From positions 1 through 48,027 of the forward strand of contig JAGBDL010000065.1 of the NCBI GenBank assembly GCA_017937505.1: 48,027 nucleotides of DNA. The letters run 5' to 3'. This stretch comes from Clostridia bacterium. GTDB taxonomy: Bacteria; Bacillota; Clostridia; Christensenellales; Aristaeellaceae. Positions 8,046 to 17,442 of the stretch are shown here, piece after piece. The number at the start of each line of letters is the position of its first letter. The stretch's first letter is position 1. The translations under genes were made by a program, and so were the position numbers. The notes below the pieces were generated by a model, which saw nothing but the letters and a program-made list of their open reading frames with translations, searched no databases and was not told the origin of the DNA.

Positions 8046-9194
8046 ATGGCAAACATCATCGACTATGTGCAGTGGCGGGGCGATATCCCGCTTGCGCAGG
8101 TGCCCTTTGGCGCGGTGGACGCGCTGGTGCTCAGCTACCTGTCGTATATGCCGTTTGACGGCCTGGTGTCCGAGTCGTTTGAGACGGAGGGCCCGCTTCT
8201 CTCGGACGTGGCGGCGCATTTCCTGGAGCAGGGCTTGTCCGGCACCTGCGCGATTGACAACGGCCAGCTGGACTGCCGTCTGCTGGAGGCGCTGAAGGAT
8301 TCCGAGCGCTTCGGCACGATGCGCCTGACCGGCTACGTCAGCCGCTTTGACAGGGAGTCGGAGGAGCAGTTTTCCGCGATCACGTTCCTGCCGCCGCAGG
8401 GGCTGACGCTGATCGCCTTCCGCGGCACGGACTCGAGCGTCGTCGGCTGGAAGGAAGACTTCAACATGAGCTTTTCCACCGAGGTGCCCGCCCAGGGCGC
8501 GGCGCTGGATTACGTCATGCGCGCGCTTGACGCGCTGCCCGCTCAGGCGGTCCTCTGCGGCCATTCCAAGGGCGGCAACCTCGCCGCATACGCGGGCATC
8601 TTTGCGCCGGAGGACGTGCAGGAGCGCATCCGCTGCGTCTACAATTTCGACGGCCCGGGCTTCAATGAGGCGCTTCTGGAGACGCCGCAGTTCCGCAAGA
8701 TGGACATGCGCATCCACACGTTCGTGCCGCAGTCGTCCATGATCGGCATTATCATGTGGCATGCGGAGCCGTTCATCGTCGTCAGGAGCGACAGCGTGGG
8801 CGTGCTGCAGCACAATCCGTACAGCTGGCAGGTGATGGGCGGGCGCTTCATCACGCTGCCGGAGCGCACGCGAGAGAGCCGCCTGGCGGAGGAGACAATC
8901 AAGAACTGGCTGGCCGATCTGCCGCCGGAGGAGCGCAAGCGCTTCATCGACGGCGTATATTCCGTGCTCAGCGTGTCGGACGGCCGCAACGTCGCCGATC
9001 TCTTCGAGGCGAAGAACGTCCGCGCGATTCTCCGCGCCGTCAGCTCCATGGACGAGGAGACGAAGAACGCGATCATCGACGCGTTCAGGCGGCTGGGCGG
9101 CTCGCTCAGGGAGACGCTGCCGGAATGGATGGAGAGCACCGCCGGCCAGCTCCGCACGATGATCGCGCAGCGGTCGGACAAGGAAAACGAATAA
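8046..9194 (+). CDS. Mbeg1-like (DUF2974) alpha/beta hydrolase
   Basis: The 382-residue protein starts MANIIDYVQWRGDIPL, the usual opening of the Mbeg1-like/DUF2974 family in Clostridia. The lipase-type elbow VLCGHSKGGNLAAYA places the nucleophile at about Ser174; upstream is FRGTDSSVVGWKEDFNMSF, the oxyanion and substrate strand of class-3-lipase-like proteins. ATG 8046 was chosen over upstream in-frame starts because AAAGGAG lies 7 bases before it and the promoter's -10 box ends at 8000. No signal peptide is visible. The same GHSKGGN motif recurs in the lipase of the secretion locus (41630-43168). Lipid substrate is inferred. Confidence 0.88.
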   Translation: MANIIDYVQWRGDIPLAQVPFGAVDALVLSYLSYMPFDGLVSESFETEGPLLSDVAAHFLEQGLSGTCAIDNGQLDCRLLEALKDSERFGTMRLTGYVSRFDRESEEQFSAITFLPPQGLTLIAFRGTDSSVVGWKEDFNMSFSTEVPAQGAALDYVMRALDALPAQAVLCGHSKGGNLAAYAGIFAPEDVQERIRCVYNFDGPGFNEALLETPQFRKMDMRIHTFVPQSSMIGIIMWHAEPFIVVRSDSVGVLQHNPYSWQVMGGRFITLPERTRESRLAEETIKNWLADLPPEERKRFIDGVYSVLSVSDGRNVADLFEAKNVRAILRAVSSMDEETKNAIIDAFRRLGGSLRETLPEWMESTAGQLRTMIAQRSDKENE

Positions 9195-9199
9195 GCAGC

Positions 9200-9230
9200 G
9201 CCCCATGCGCCGAACCGGCGCATGGGGCGT
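9200..9230 (+). terminator. Terminator after the Mbeg1-like gene
   Basis: CGCCCCATGCGCCG and CGGCGCATGGGGCG form a perfect 14-bp stem with a 3-base loop, followed by TTT. It sits between convergent genes and may work in both directions. Confidence 0.8.
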
Positions 9231-9243
9231 TTGGCGTGGAATG

Positions 9244-9825
9244 TCAGATCACCCTGCACGCATCCGCAATCTTCACCAGCGACAGGCCGCCGGCGCGGTT
9301 GATGATCGCGACGGTGGACGTGCTGCCCGAGGCGAACGACAGAGCGTCCTGAATGTAGATATAGCCGTCCTGCCCGGCGAACGTGATCGTCCGTCTGCCG
9401 GCCGGGATGCGCACATAGCCGGAAGCGGTGCCGGAGCTGAGCAGGTTCACCACGCGTATGCCGTCCACGAAGACGCGGAAGGGCGGATAGCCGTGCGTGG
9501 CGTTGAGAAAGCGGACCGCGGCGTATCGGGTGGGCACGGGAATGACCGTGCCGGGCAGCGGCTGGATCGTGACGCCGCCGCCTATGGAGGGCTGGCTCGG
9601 GGTGGGGCGCACTGTGCCGCCCGTCGAGGGCTGGCTGGGGGTCGGACGCACCGTGCCGCCTCCGGACGGCGGCGCGGACGGCGTGCTTTCGATCTCGTCG
9701 CCGGGGAAGACCGGGCCGCCCTCACCGGGATTGGGGAGGGGGATGACCGGCGTGATGTCGTTTTCCTCGCCGGCGCCGGGCAGGGGCGCGGCGGGTGAAG
9801 CATCGTTTCGATTCTCCATATGCAT
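9244..9825 (-). CDS. DUF4397 domain protein with Pro-rich N-terminal half
   Basis: Residues 1-95 are disordered and Pro/Gly/Ser-rich, with a tandem PSQPSTGGTVRPT-type repeat. Residues about 100-190 match the DUF4397 pattern: AAVRFLNATHGYPPFRVFVDG, then a Gly-Tyr-Val strand and IPAGRRTITF. DUF4397 modules are small beta-sandwich domains usually found in extracellular or coat proteins; no signal peptide is visible here, so a spore-coat or surface location is only a guess. The start is uncertain: neither ATG 9825 nor the in-frame ATG 9819 has a good ribosome site. Confidence 0.7.
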   Translation of the reverse strand: MHMENRNDASPAAPLPGAGEENDITPVIPLPNPGEGGPVFPGDEIESTPSAPPSGGGTVRPTPSQPSTGGTVRPTPSQPSIGGGVTIQPLPGTVIPVPTRYAAVRFLNATHGYPPFRVFVDGIRVVNLLSSGTASGYVRIPAGRRTITFAGQDGYIYIQDALSFASGSTSTVAIINRAGGLSLVKIADACRVI

Positions 9826-9911
9826 TCGGCGGAAGAAGCGGTCGGCCCTTCCGCCTGCCTCCTTTCAGCGGGATACTCCATCGTATTCCGGGAAAGAAAG
9901 CCGCGTGCAGA

Positions 9912-10169
9912 TCAGTCCTGCGCCTCAATGAACCAGTACGGCTCGTCGTTGAACAGGTACAGCTGCCTGCCCTGCACCATGCAGGTGTAGCGCACGCCCT
10001 GTCCGCCGGCCTTGAGCGACGGCGCCTCGCGCACATCGAGCACCCGGTCGATCCGCAGCGTGGGGCCGTCCTCGCTGCGCAGCATCAGCGGCCGCGTGCT
10101 GCCGTCGAGCAGGTGATCCGCCCGGACCTTGACAAAGATTTTCGCGGGATTTTTCCGCAGAGCAGACAT
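9912..10169 (-). CDS. Small conserved-type protein next to dinB
   Basis: The 85-residue protein begins MSALRKNPAKIFVKVRADHL and includes DGPTLRIDRVLDVREAPSLK and VRYTCMVQGRQLYLFNDEPYWFIE, which reads as a compact all-beta domain. Small proteins of this pattern accompany Y-family polymerase genes in Clostridia; here it lies 112 bases downstream of dinB on the same strand, behind GGGAGG. A role linked to lesion bypass is an inference from position alone. Confidence 0.65.
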   Translation of the reverse strand: MSALRKNPAKIFVKVRADHLLDGSTRPLMLRSEDGPTLRIDRVLDVREAPSLKAGGQGVRYTCMVQGRQLYLFNDEPYWFIEAQD

Positions 10170-10264
10170 TGCCTTCGCCTCCCGAATTTACTCTGTAGAT
10201 CCTCCTGCAAAGCTCCGGACTCGATTGCAAAGCAACAGGATTTACGTCACTTCGTCGGTGATGC

Positions 10265-10283
10265 AACCGGCATCATGCCGGTT
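10265..10283 (-). other. Hairpin at the end of dinB, repeated near 21798
   Basis: AACCGGCA and TGCCGGTT form an 8-bp stem with loop TCA, overlapping the dinB stop codon. The core CCGGCATCATGCCGG recurs at 21798-21812, and both copies follow a GATGC-type flank, so this is a short dispersed repeat. It may stabilise the dinB mRNA end or act as a weak terminator. Confidence 0.5.
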
Positions 10284-11529
10284 AGCCGGTGAACATGTTG
10301 ACGGGGTGCACCGTGTGCTCCTCCACCGGGTTGATTTTTGCGTATCCGCTGTCCTGCAGCACCACGCCGCGCCGCACGATCTGGTGGCCGTAGCGGCTGC
10401 GCAGGCTGTCGATGGAGCGCTCGAGCTGCTCCATGTGGATGCGCTTCATCTCGTCGCCCATGAAATCGAGCTGGATCGGCTCGTCGTCCGGCGTGAGCAT
10501 GCTGCAGCACAGGCCCACGCTGCGGTAGGGAAGCGCATGCGCGAACCGCTCCTCAAAGAGCGTCATCGCCGCCCGGGCGATTTCGTCGGTCAGGTTGGTG
10601 GCGCGCTTTAAGGCGATCTGGTGCGAGCGCGTCACCAGATCGGGCGTGCGCGCGGAGATTGACACGCAGCGCGTGCGGAAGCCGCCCTTGCGCAGCCGCG
10701 CGGCCACGGACTCCGCGAGCAGATAGTAGACGCAGCGCGCGTCGTCGCGGGTCGTCAGGTCGTGCGGCGGGGTGGTGCTGTTGCCGATGGACTTGACGCA
10801 GCGGCGGTGATCCAGCGGCGTGACCGGCGAGCGGTCCTGTCCGTTGGCAAAGGCCTTGAGCATCGGACCGTTCTTGCCCAGCAGCCCCTGCAGAACGCCG
10901 TCGTCGCAGGCGGCGAGCTGGCCGATGGTGATTACGCCGAGCTGCGCCAGCTTGTGCGCCGTGCGCGGGCCGACGAACAAAAGATCCTGCACCGGCAGCT
11001 CCCGGATCTTCTCCTGAAAGCTGTCCGGCGGCAGCACCGTGACGGCGTCCGGCTTCTTCATGTCGCTGCCCAGCTTGGCGAGAATCTTGTTGTCCGCTAC
11101 GCCGACGGATACCGTGATGCCCAGCTCCTCGCGGATCCGGCAGCGGATCTCGTCCGCGATGCGCACGCCGTCGGCAAAGGACAGGCCCGGATTCGTCAGG
11201 TCGATCCAGGCCTCGTCCAGCCCGAAGGACTCCACCCGGCAGGAGTACTGCTCGTAAATCCGGCGCATCTTGCCGCTGAAGCGCGTGTACAGCGGATAAT
11301 CCGGCGGCACGCAGACCAGATCGGGACACTTCTCCCTGGCCTGCCAGATGGCCTCGCCCGTCCTGACGCCGCAGCGCTTGGCCAGCGCATTTTTGGTCAG
11401 GATGATGCCGTGGCGCGCCTCCACGCTTCCGCCGACGGCGACGGGCTTTTCCCGGATCTCCGGCGTGTACAGGCACTCGACCGACGCGTAATAGCTGTTT
11501 GCATCGCAGTGCAGGATCACCCTGTCCAA
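10282..11529 (-). CDS. dinB: DNA polymerase IV (Y-family translesion polymerase)
   Basis: The 415-residue protein has the Y-family catalytic blocks: VILHCDANSYYASVE near the N-terminus (first metal Asp), RVESFGLDEAWIDLT (about residue 100, second acidic pair), and the helix-hairpin-helix thumb LFVGPRTAHKLAQLG. Pol IV copies damaged DNA under stress. I prefer TTG 11529 (MDRVILHCD), which matches the usual family start and sits 4 bases after AGGTGAT; GTG 11538 is the alternative. A LexA-type box overlaps the promoter region, so SOS induction is expected. Confidence 0.93.
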   Translation of the reverse strand: MDRVILHCDANSYYASVECLYTPEIREKPVAVGGSVEARHGIILTKNALAKRCGVRTGEAIWQAREKCPDLVCVPPDYPLYTRFSGKMRRIYEQYSCRVESFGLDEAWIDLTNPGLSFADGVRIADEIRCRIREELGITVSVGVADNKILAKLGSDMKKPDAVTVLPPDSFQEKIRELPVQDLLFVGPRTAHKLAQLGVITIGQLAACDDGVLQGLLGKNGPMLKAFANGQDRSPVTPLDHRRCVKSIGNSTTPPHDLTTRDDARCVYYLLAESVAARLRKGGFRTRCVSISARTPDLVTRSHQIALKRATNLTDEIARAAMTLFEERFAHALPYRSVGLCCSMLTPDDEPIQLDFMGDEMKRIHMEQLERSIDSLRSRYGHQIVRRGVVLQDSGYAKINPVEEHTVHPVNMFTG

Positions 11530-11553
11530 GCTGATCACCTCGCCCTATAAATG

Positions 11554-11567
11554 GGAACATTTGTTCC
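11554..11567 (-). promoter_or_regulatory. LexA (SOS) operator of dinB
   Basis: The palindrome GGAACATTTGTTCC contains the GAAC-N4-GTTC core of the Gram-positive LexA (DinR) box. It lies between the -10 hexamer and the dinB start, a typical repressing position. Confidence 0.85.
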
Positions 11568-11577
11568 TATGCATATT

Positions 11578-11605
11578 ATTATACCCCGAAGCGGCACTTT
11601 GTCAA
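11578..11605 (-). promoter_or_regulatory. dinB promoter
   Basis: On the minus strand, TTGACA (11600-11605) and TATAAT (11578-11583) are separated by 16 bases. The LexA box begins 11 bases downstream of the -10. Confidence 0.8.
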
Positions 11606-11659
11606 CAGGAAATACGAGGGCGAGGGCGAATACTTCTTAGGACAAAGGATGGAGCGTGA

Positions 11660-12193
11660 GTGAGCGTGGCAAAGCTGAGAAAAATGCTGGGCAGAGCGGA
11701 TGATCCGGAGATCATCGCGCTGATGCGCCTGATGGAGACGCAGAGCAGGAGGACGCTGGCCTGCTTTGCTGCGGACTATGCGCGGGAAAACTGGCTGCCC
11801 GTCTATGAGGCGCATTGTCCGCAGGACGGCCGTGTGCGCGAGGCGCTCGATGCAGCGGCGGCATGGGCCCGTGGGGAGATCAAAGCCGCGCCTACGAAGG
11901 AAAAGATCAGAGCGGCGGTCTGCGCTGCAAAGGAGGCGCAGGAGAATTCCGCTGCGCAGGCGGCGGCCCGTGCGGCGGCGACGGCCGCGGGCGTGATGGG
12001 CACGCCGACCAACGCACTGGGCATGTGCTTTTATGGCGCGGCGGCCGTGGCCTATCACACGCTGGGCGTCTGCGCGCCCGCTGGGAAATACGACGAGGCG
12101 GCCGCCCGGGAGTTCGTACGGATTCACGAGGCGCTCTCCCGCGCCGCGGTTCCGGATGAGGCTCATCCTGTGAAGATCAACTGGAACTGCTGA
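11660..12193 (+). CDS. Imm5-like putative immunity protein
   Basis: The 177-residue protein is largely alpha-helical and Ala-rich. The pattern PEIIALMRLMETQSRRTLACFAADYARENWLPVYE followed by REALDAAAAWARGEIK and a run of Ala-rich helices matches the Imm5-like/putative immunity family often annotated in Bacillota (signature recognised by eye, shown here only as its two key segments). No toxin gene lies beside it. GTG 11660 follows GGATGGAG; GTG 11666 is an alternative. Function as a true immunity protein is uncertain because these genes are often orphans. Confidence 0.65.
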   Translation: MSVAKLRKMLGRADDPEIIALMRLMETQSRRTLACFAADYARENWLPVYEAHCPQDGRVREALDAAAAWARGEIKAAPTKEKIRAAVCAAKEAQENSAAQAAARAAATAAGVMGTPTNALGMCFYGAAAVAYHTLGVCAPAGKYDEAAAREFVRIHEALSRAAVPDEAHPVKINWNC

Positions 12194-12218
12194 ATTTTGC
12201 AAAAGTCTGAAAAAAAGA

Positions 12219-12247
12219 TTGACAAACGCATACACACATGCTATACT
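12219..12247 (+). promoter_or_regulatory. Promoter of tRNA-Trp
   Basis: TTGACA (12219-12224), a 17-base spacer and TATACT (12242-12247), 13 bases upstream of the mature tRNA 5' end. Confidence 0.88.
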
Positions 12248-12259
12248 AAACAAGTGCTT

Positions 12260-12333
12260 AGGGGTATGGTGTAATGGTAACACGTGGGTCTCCAAAACCT
12301 TTGTTGAGGGTTCGAGTCCTTCTGCCCCTGCCA
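12260..12333 (+). tRNA. tRNA-Trp (CCA anticodon)
   Basis: The cloverleaf folds by hand. The acceptor AGGGGTA pairs with TGCCCCT, the D-arm stem is GTGT/ACAC, the anticodon loop is CTCCAAA with anticodon CCA, and the T-arm GAGGG/CCTTC encloses TTCGAGT. The 3' CCA is encoded. The anticodon stem has one T-T mismatch at its outer pair. Confidence 0.95.
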
Positions 12334-12337
12334 GAAA

Positions 12338-12371
12338 AGTGGCTTCTGAACAGAGGCCGCTTTTTGTGTTT
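12338..12371 (+). terminator. Terminator after tRNA-Trp
   Basis: AGTGGCTTCTG pairs with CAGAGGCCGCT (two G-U pairs) around a tight loop, followed by TTTTTGTGTTTT. It begins a few bases after the tRNA 3' end. Confidence 0.8.
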
Positions 12372-12413
12372 TGATGATGTGATGAAGTTTCGTTCCAACT
12401 GGTCAGAGGATAC

Positions 12414-12773
12414 ATGGAGAAATACCTTAACAAGGATTTGCTCCCTTTGTATCATGAAATAGAACGGGATGGCGAATCCTTTGATGATTACGGAGACAAC
12501 CTATACCACTATTCTGATTTGCTATGTATGTTTGAAGAAATCAGGAATGCGGCACGTGACATTTCCCTCGACAAGGAAACAGATACGGTTCGTCAAATGA
12601 TTCCTCTTCATATCTTGTGCTTCTTTGGAGGACGAGGCAGAACAGATAAAGAACAGTTGTTAGAAGAGCTAAGAGCGGATATTGCCGATTACATGTTGCG
12701 GTTTTGCGATGCCATTCAGTCTGTCATGGATCAGGCCCCGGAGTTCGATCTTCTCGATTTCCAGGGACCGTAA
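12414..12773 (+). CDS. Unrecognised 119-residue acidic protein
   Basis: The product begins MEKYLNKDLLPLYHEIERDG and is acidic and helix-rich, with no membrane segment or known motif. The segment QMIPLHILCFFGGRGR is the most distinctive. ATG 12414 follows AGAGGA. Base composition is lower in GC than the flanking argH and dinB regions. It sits alone after tRNA-Trp, a common insertion point for small foreign genes, and its size would suit an immunity or antitoxin protein, but nothing in the sequence proves that. Confidence 0.6.
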   Translation: MEKYLNKDLLPLYHEIERDGESFDDYGDNLYHYSDLLCMFEEIRNAARDISLDKETDTVRQMIPLHILCFFGGRGRTDKEQLLEELRADIADYMLRFCDAIQSVMDQAPEFDLLDFQGP

Positions 12774-12902
12774 CATGGGAGAAATCTCTGCATCCGGCAC
12801 CAATGAACTGGCGAAGGCAGAGCAAGCAATCCTCCGTGACAGATCAAAGCTGCAAAAACGGACGAACCATAAGGAAAGCCGTTCACCCTATGCCATACAA
12901 TT

Positions 12903-12965
12903 ATGCTCCCCGCAGACCAGCCCCAGAAGCCTGATGCTTCCGGCTGCTTGCTCTGTGGGGAGCAT
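12903..12965. terminator. Long compound hairpin between convergent genes
   Basis: ATGCTCCCCGCAGA pairs with TCTGTGGGGAGCAT (one G-U). The 35-base loop contains a second stem GAAGC-CTGAT-GCTTC. It ends in TTTC on the plus strand. It separates the plus-strand small gene (12414-12773) from the minus-strand argH and probably terminates both; the inner stem makes it more elaborate than a simple terminator. Confidence 0.6.
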
Positions 12966-13030
12966 TTCATATTCATCTGTCTGTCCGTTTCCTTGCATCG
13001 CGCCGCGCGCATGACCGCCGTTGGGCAGAA

Positions 13031-14413
<1,383 letters not shown>

Positions 14414-14490
14414 GTGCGTCTCCTCCTGGTAAGAAAAGGGCTGTAAGGCATCGCCCTGCAGCCCGGTATTGACGTTCGGTTGCTTTTCTG

Positions 14491-14531
14491 CGCCGCGAAG
14501 CGAAGAAGGGGTCTGGGGATGATATCCCCAG
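14491..14531 (+). repeat. Dispersed intergenic repeat, family 1, copy 1
   Basis: The element starts CGCCGCGAAGCGAAGAAGGG and ends in the perfect hairpin CTGGGGAT-GAT-ATCCCCAG (14513-14531). Related copies lie at 18495-18535 (same strand) and 18885-18926 (opposite strand). Here it lies between argG and argH. Confidence 0.75.
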
Positions 14532-14537
14532 CAAGGC

Positions 14538-14554
14538 CCGGGACAGTGTCCCGG
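14538..14554 (-). terminator. Hairpin just after argG
   Basis: CCGGGACA and TGTCCCGG form an 8-bp stem around a single base, 11 bases past the argG stop. It lacks a T-run, so it may attenuate rather than end transcription into argH. Confidence 0.45.
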
Positions 14555-14564
14555 CGTTCCCGTC

Positions 14565-15794
14565 TTACTTCTCCAGCAGACCGGCCTTCTGCTTCATCAT
14601 GGCCTGAACCTTGAGCGGCAGGCCGTAGAGGCTGATGAAGCCGGCGGAATCCTTGTGGCTGTACAGCTCGCCGGAGTCGCCGAAGGTGGCGATGTCCTCC
14701 ATGTACAGGCTGTACGGAGAGGTCACGCCTGCGCCGATCACGTTGCCCTTGTAGAGCTTGACCTTGGCGGTGCCGGTGACGTACTGCTGGGTTACGTCGA
14801 CGAACGCGCTCATGGCCTCGCGCAGCGGGGTGTACCACAGGCCGTTGTAGACCAGCTCGGCGAACTTGGGCGCCATCTGATCCTTGTAGTGCGCGGTGTC
14901 GCGGTCGACGGTGATCTCCTCGAGGTTGCGGTGCGCCGCGTACAGCAGCGTTCCGCCCGGGGTCTCGTACACGCCGCGGCTCTTCATGCCGACCAGACGG
15001 TTCTCGACCATGTCCGCGATGCCCACGCCGTGACGGCCGGCGATCTCGTTGCACTTGGTCAGCAGGGAGACGGCGTCCATCTTCTCGCCGTTGACGGCGA
15101 CCGGCACGCCCTTTTCAAAGTCGATGGTGACGTATTCCGGCGTATCCGGCGCATCCTCCGGGTACACGCCCAGGCACAGCAGGTCGCGCGCCGGCTCGTT
15201 GGCCGGGTTCTCCAGCTCGCAGCCCTCGTGGCTCAGGTGCCAGAGGTTGCGGTCCATGGAGTAGGGACGGTCCTTCTTGACCGGGACAGGAATGCCGCGG
15301 GCCTCGGCGTACTCGATCTCCTGCTCGCGGGTCTTGAGCTCCCACTCACGCCACGGCGCGATGATCGGCATGTCCGGCGCGAACGCCTTGATGCTCAGCT
15401 CGAAGCGGACCTGGTCGTTGCCCTTGCCGGTGCAGCCGTGGCAGATCGCGTCGCAGTTTTCCTTCTTCGCGATCTCGACGAGGCGCTTGGCGATCAGCGG
15501 GCGGGCGAAGGAGGTGCCCAGCAGGTACTTGTTCTCATAGACGGCGCCGGCCTTCAGGGTCGGCCAGATGAAGTCCTCGACGAATTCCTTGCGCAGATCC
15601 TCGATGTAGAGCTTCTCGGCGCCGGTCTTCTTCGCCTTCTCGTGCAGCGGCTCGAGCTCGTCGCCCTGGCCCACGTCCGCGGCGCAGCACACGACGGCGC
15701 AGCCGTAGTTTTCCTTGAGCCACGGGATGATGATGGACGTATCCAGTCCGCCGGAGTACGCGAGCAGCACACGATTATACTTCTTATTGGCCAT
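14565..15794 (-). CDS. argG: Argininosuccinate synthase
   Basis: The 409-residue protein begins [20 protein letters not shown]. The YSGGLDTS P-loop is the PP-loop of adenine-nucleotide alpha hydrolases that binds ATP. Further signatures are [14 protein letters not shown] (about residue 115) and the [17 protein letters not shown] segment. It condenses citrulline and aspartate. It is the first gene of an argG-argH unit. A consensus promoter and a 22-base palindrome that could bind an arginine repressor lie upstream. Confidence 0.97.
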   Translation of the reverse strand: MANKKYNRVLLAYSGGLDTSIIIPWLKENYGCAVVCCAADVGQGDELEPLHEKAKKTGAEKLYIEDLRKEFVEDFIWPTLKAGAVYENKYLLGTSFARPLIAKRLVEIAKKENCDAICHGCTGKGNDQVRFELSIKAFAPDMPIIAPWREWELKTREQEIEYAEARGIPVPVKKDRPYSMDRNLWHLSHEGCELENPANEPARDLLCLGVYPEDAPDTPEYVTIDFEKGVPVAVNGEKMDAVSLLTKCNEIAGRHGVGIADMVENRLVGMKSRGVYETPGGTLLYAAHRNLEEITVDRDTAHYKDQMAPKFAELVYNGLWYTPLREAMSAFVDVTQQYVTGTAKVKLYKGNVIGAGVTSPYSLYMEDIATFGDSGELYSHKDSAGFISLYGLPLKVQAMMKQKAGLLEK

Positions 15795-15862
15795 GGTTCA
15801 TGTCCCTCCAGTGATCGCAGGCGCTTCTGCGCGTCTGCAAGAATTTGCTGTTACGAGTTGGT

Positions 15863-15891
15863 ATTATAGCGCTTTGCTCATAAAAATGCAA
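15863..15891 (-). promoter_or_regulatory. argG promoter
   Basis: On the minus strand, TTGCAT (15886-15891) and TATAAT (15863-15868) are separated by 17 bases, about 70 bases before the argG start. Confidence 0.75.
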
Positions 15892-15906
15892 GAGGGTTTG
15901 CGAAAG

Positions 15907-15928
15907 AATTTGCATTTTTCTGCAAATT
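15907..15928. promoter_or_regulatory. 22-base palindrome upstream of the argG promoter
   Basis: AATTTGCA and TGCAAATT are separated by six bases (TTTTTC). The arm and spacer geometry resembles an ARG box for ArgR/AhrC, although the arms do not match the usual TGAAT core. It lies 16 bases upstream of the -35. ArgR control of argGH is an inference. Confidence 0.45.
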
Positions 15929-16040
15929 TCGGCGCATATAGCGCTCTAAACCCCAGCGAAGCGGATGAATAGAGATGATAAGATGCATAGGACTGCATAA
16001 TAATACTGAATATTCGCATAAAGACGGAGACGGGCACGCA

Positions 16041-16069
16041 TTGACAGCGGGTGCAAAATAGGATAAACT
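16041..16069 (+). promoter_or_regulatory. Promoter of the ruvC operon
   Basis: TTGACA (16041-16046), a 17-base spacer and TAAACT (16064-16069), about 43 bases before the ruvC start. Confidence 0.7.
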
Positions 16070-16111
16070 GAATTGGTTTCGATTTCTCATGTATAAGAAG
16101 GAAGAAAGTTT

Positions 16112-16606
16112 TTGAGAGTACTGGGCATTGACCCCGGCCTGGCGACCATGGGCTGGGGCGTCATCGAGTCGGACGGCTACAAAGACCGCCTGATTCAGTA
16201 CGGCGCGCTGGAAACCTATCCCAGGGACACGTTTCCCACGCGCCTGGGCAGCCTGTACGCGGGCGTGAAGGGGCTGCTGGATACCTTCAAGCCGGACGAG
16301 ATCGCGTTTGAGGAGCTGTTCTTTTCCAAGAACATCACCACGGGCATCCAGGTGGCGGGTGCGCGCGGCGTGGCGCTGGCGGCCTGCCAGAGCTACACGG
16401 ACAAGCTCTTTGAATACACGCCGATGCAGATCAAGCAGGCCATCACCGGCTACGGCAACGCGGAGAAGAAGCAGATGCAGCAGATGGTGCGCCTGCGTCT
16501 GGGGCTTGCGGAGATCCCCCGGCCGGATGACGCGGCGGACGCGGTCGCCTGCGCGATCACCCATGCGCACGCCGGCGTGATGCGCGCGCAGTTTCGAATC
16601 AAGTGA
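16112..16606 (+). CDS. ruvC: Holliday-junction endonuclease RuvC
   Basis: The 164-residue protein begins MRVLGIDPGLATMGWGVIE, with the first catalytic Asp in IDPG. The second acidic residue is in FEELFFSKN (about Glu70), and the last pair is in PDDAADAVACAITHAH (about 142-145). RuvC cuts four-way junctions after RuvAB branch migration. The start codon is TTG, behind AGAAGGAAG. It is followed by ruvA after 28 bases, then DUF4250 and ruvB. Confidence 0.97.
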   Translation: MRVLGIDPGLATMGWGVIESDGYKDRLIQYGALETYPRDTFPTRLGSLYAGVKGLLDTFKPDEIAFEELFFSKNITTGIQVAGARGVALAACQSYTDKLFEYTPMQIKQAITGYGNAEKKQMQQMVRLRLGLAEIPRPDDAADAVACAITHAHAGVMRAQFRIK

Positions 16607-16634
16607 GCGGGATGCTGTCCCGCGAGAGGAAAAT

Positions 16635-17240
16635 ATGATTGCTTTTATCGAAGGAAAGGTGGCCGAGAAGAACCACGGCGAGCTGGTGATTTCCGCCGGC
16701 GGCGTGGGCTTTTCTCTGCTGTGCTCCAACGCGACGATCGCCGCCGCGCCGGAGAAGGACAAGATGTTCCGCTGCTATACGGTGATGAACGTGCGCGAGG
16801 ACGCGATGGAGCTGTTCGGCTTTGCCACCAAGCTCGAGCGCGAGATGTTCAAAAAGCTCTGCACGGTCACGGGCGTGGGCGCAAAGACCGCGCTGGGCAT
16901 TCTCTCCGCGCTGCCGCTGCGCGATCTGTCCATCGCCATCGTCACGGGCGACGTGACCGCGCTCTCCCGCGCGCCGGGCATCGGCAAGAAGACGGCCCAG
17001 CGCATCGTGCTGGAGCTGCGCGACAAGGTGGAGCAGGCGGAGGTGTCCTCGTCCGCGCCAGGCGTGAGCGCGCCGGTTTCCGCGCCTGCGGGCGGCATGG
17101 AGCGCGAGGCGCAGGCGGCTCTGCAGGCCCTGGGATACACGTCCGCCGAGGCGGCGCGCGCGGTCAATCAGGTGCGCGACCAGGCCGAAACGGTGGACCA
17201 GATGGTGCTGCTGGCGCTTCGCCAGATGAGCACGCTGTAA
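16635..17240 (+). CDS. ruvA: Holliday-junction branch-migration subunit RuvA
   Basis: The 201-residue protein begins MIAFIEGKVAEKNHGELVI (OB-fold domain I). It has the helix-hairpin-helix repeats VTGVGAKTALGILS and APGIGKKTAQRIV (about residues 75-125). A C-terminal domain III (about 155-201) contacts RuvB. RuvA forms the DNA-binding tetramer that loads RuvB on Holliday junctions. Length is typical. Confidence 0.97.
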   Translation: MIAFIEGKVAEKNHGELVISAGGVGFSLLCSNATIAAAPEKDKMFRCYTVMNVREDAMELFGFATKLEREMFKKLCTVTGVGAKTALGILSALPLRDLSIAIVTGDVTALSRAPGIGKKTAQRIVLELRDKVEQAEVSSSAPGVSAPVSAPAGGMEREAQAALQALGYTSAEAARAVNQVRDQAETVDQMVLLALRQMSTL

Positions 17241-17253
17241 GGAGGGGTTTGAC

Positions 17254-17427
17254 ATGCTGCCCAGCGATCCGATCATGCTGCTGAGCGTGGTGAACATGAA
17301 GCTGCGCGATAGCTATGCGTCCCTTGACGCGCTGTGCGACGACCTGGACGTGAGCGAGGCGGACATCACCGCCGCGCTCGCCGGGATCGGCTATGCGTAT
17401 TCCAAAGAAAGAAATCAGTTTGTATAA
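17254..17427 (+). CDS. DUF4250 family small protein
   Basis: The 57-residue protein begins MLPSDPIMLLSVVNMKLRD and ends YAYSKERNQFV, which is the full DUF4250 pattern of Clostridia. The ATG at 17254 follows GGAGGGG. It sits between ruvA (13 bases upstream) and ruvB (15 bases downstream), so it is surely co-transcribed with the ruv genes. No function is known for the family. Its length fits a small helix-turn-helix-like adaptor; a link to branch migration is only inferred from position. Confidence 0.88.
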   Translation: MLPSDPIMLLSVVNMKLRDSYASLDALCDDLDVSEADITAALAGIGYAYSKERNQFV

Positions 17428-17442
17428 GCGTGGTGAGAGAAG

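Noticed and set aside
15795..16111. T-box or other riboswitch before argG
   Set aside because: No T-box consensus or specifier loop could be found; only a promoter and a palindrome are visible.
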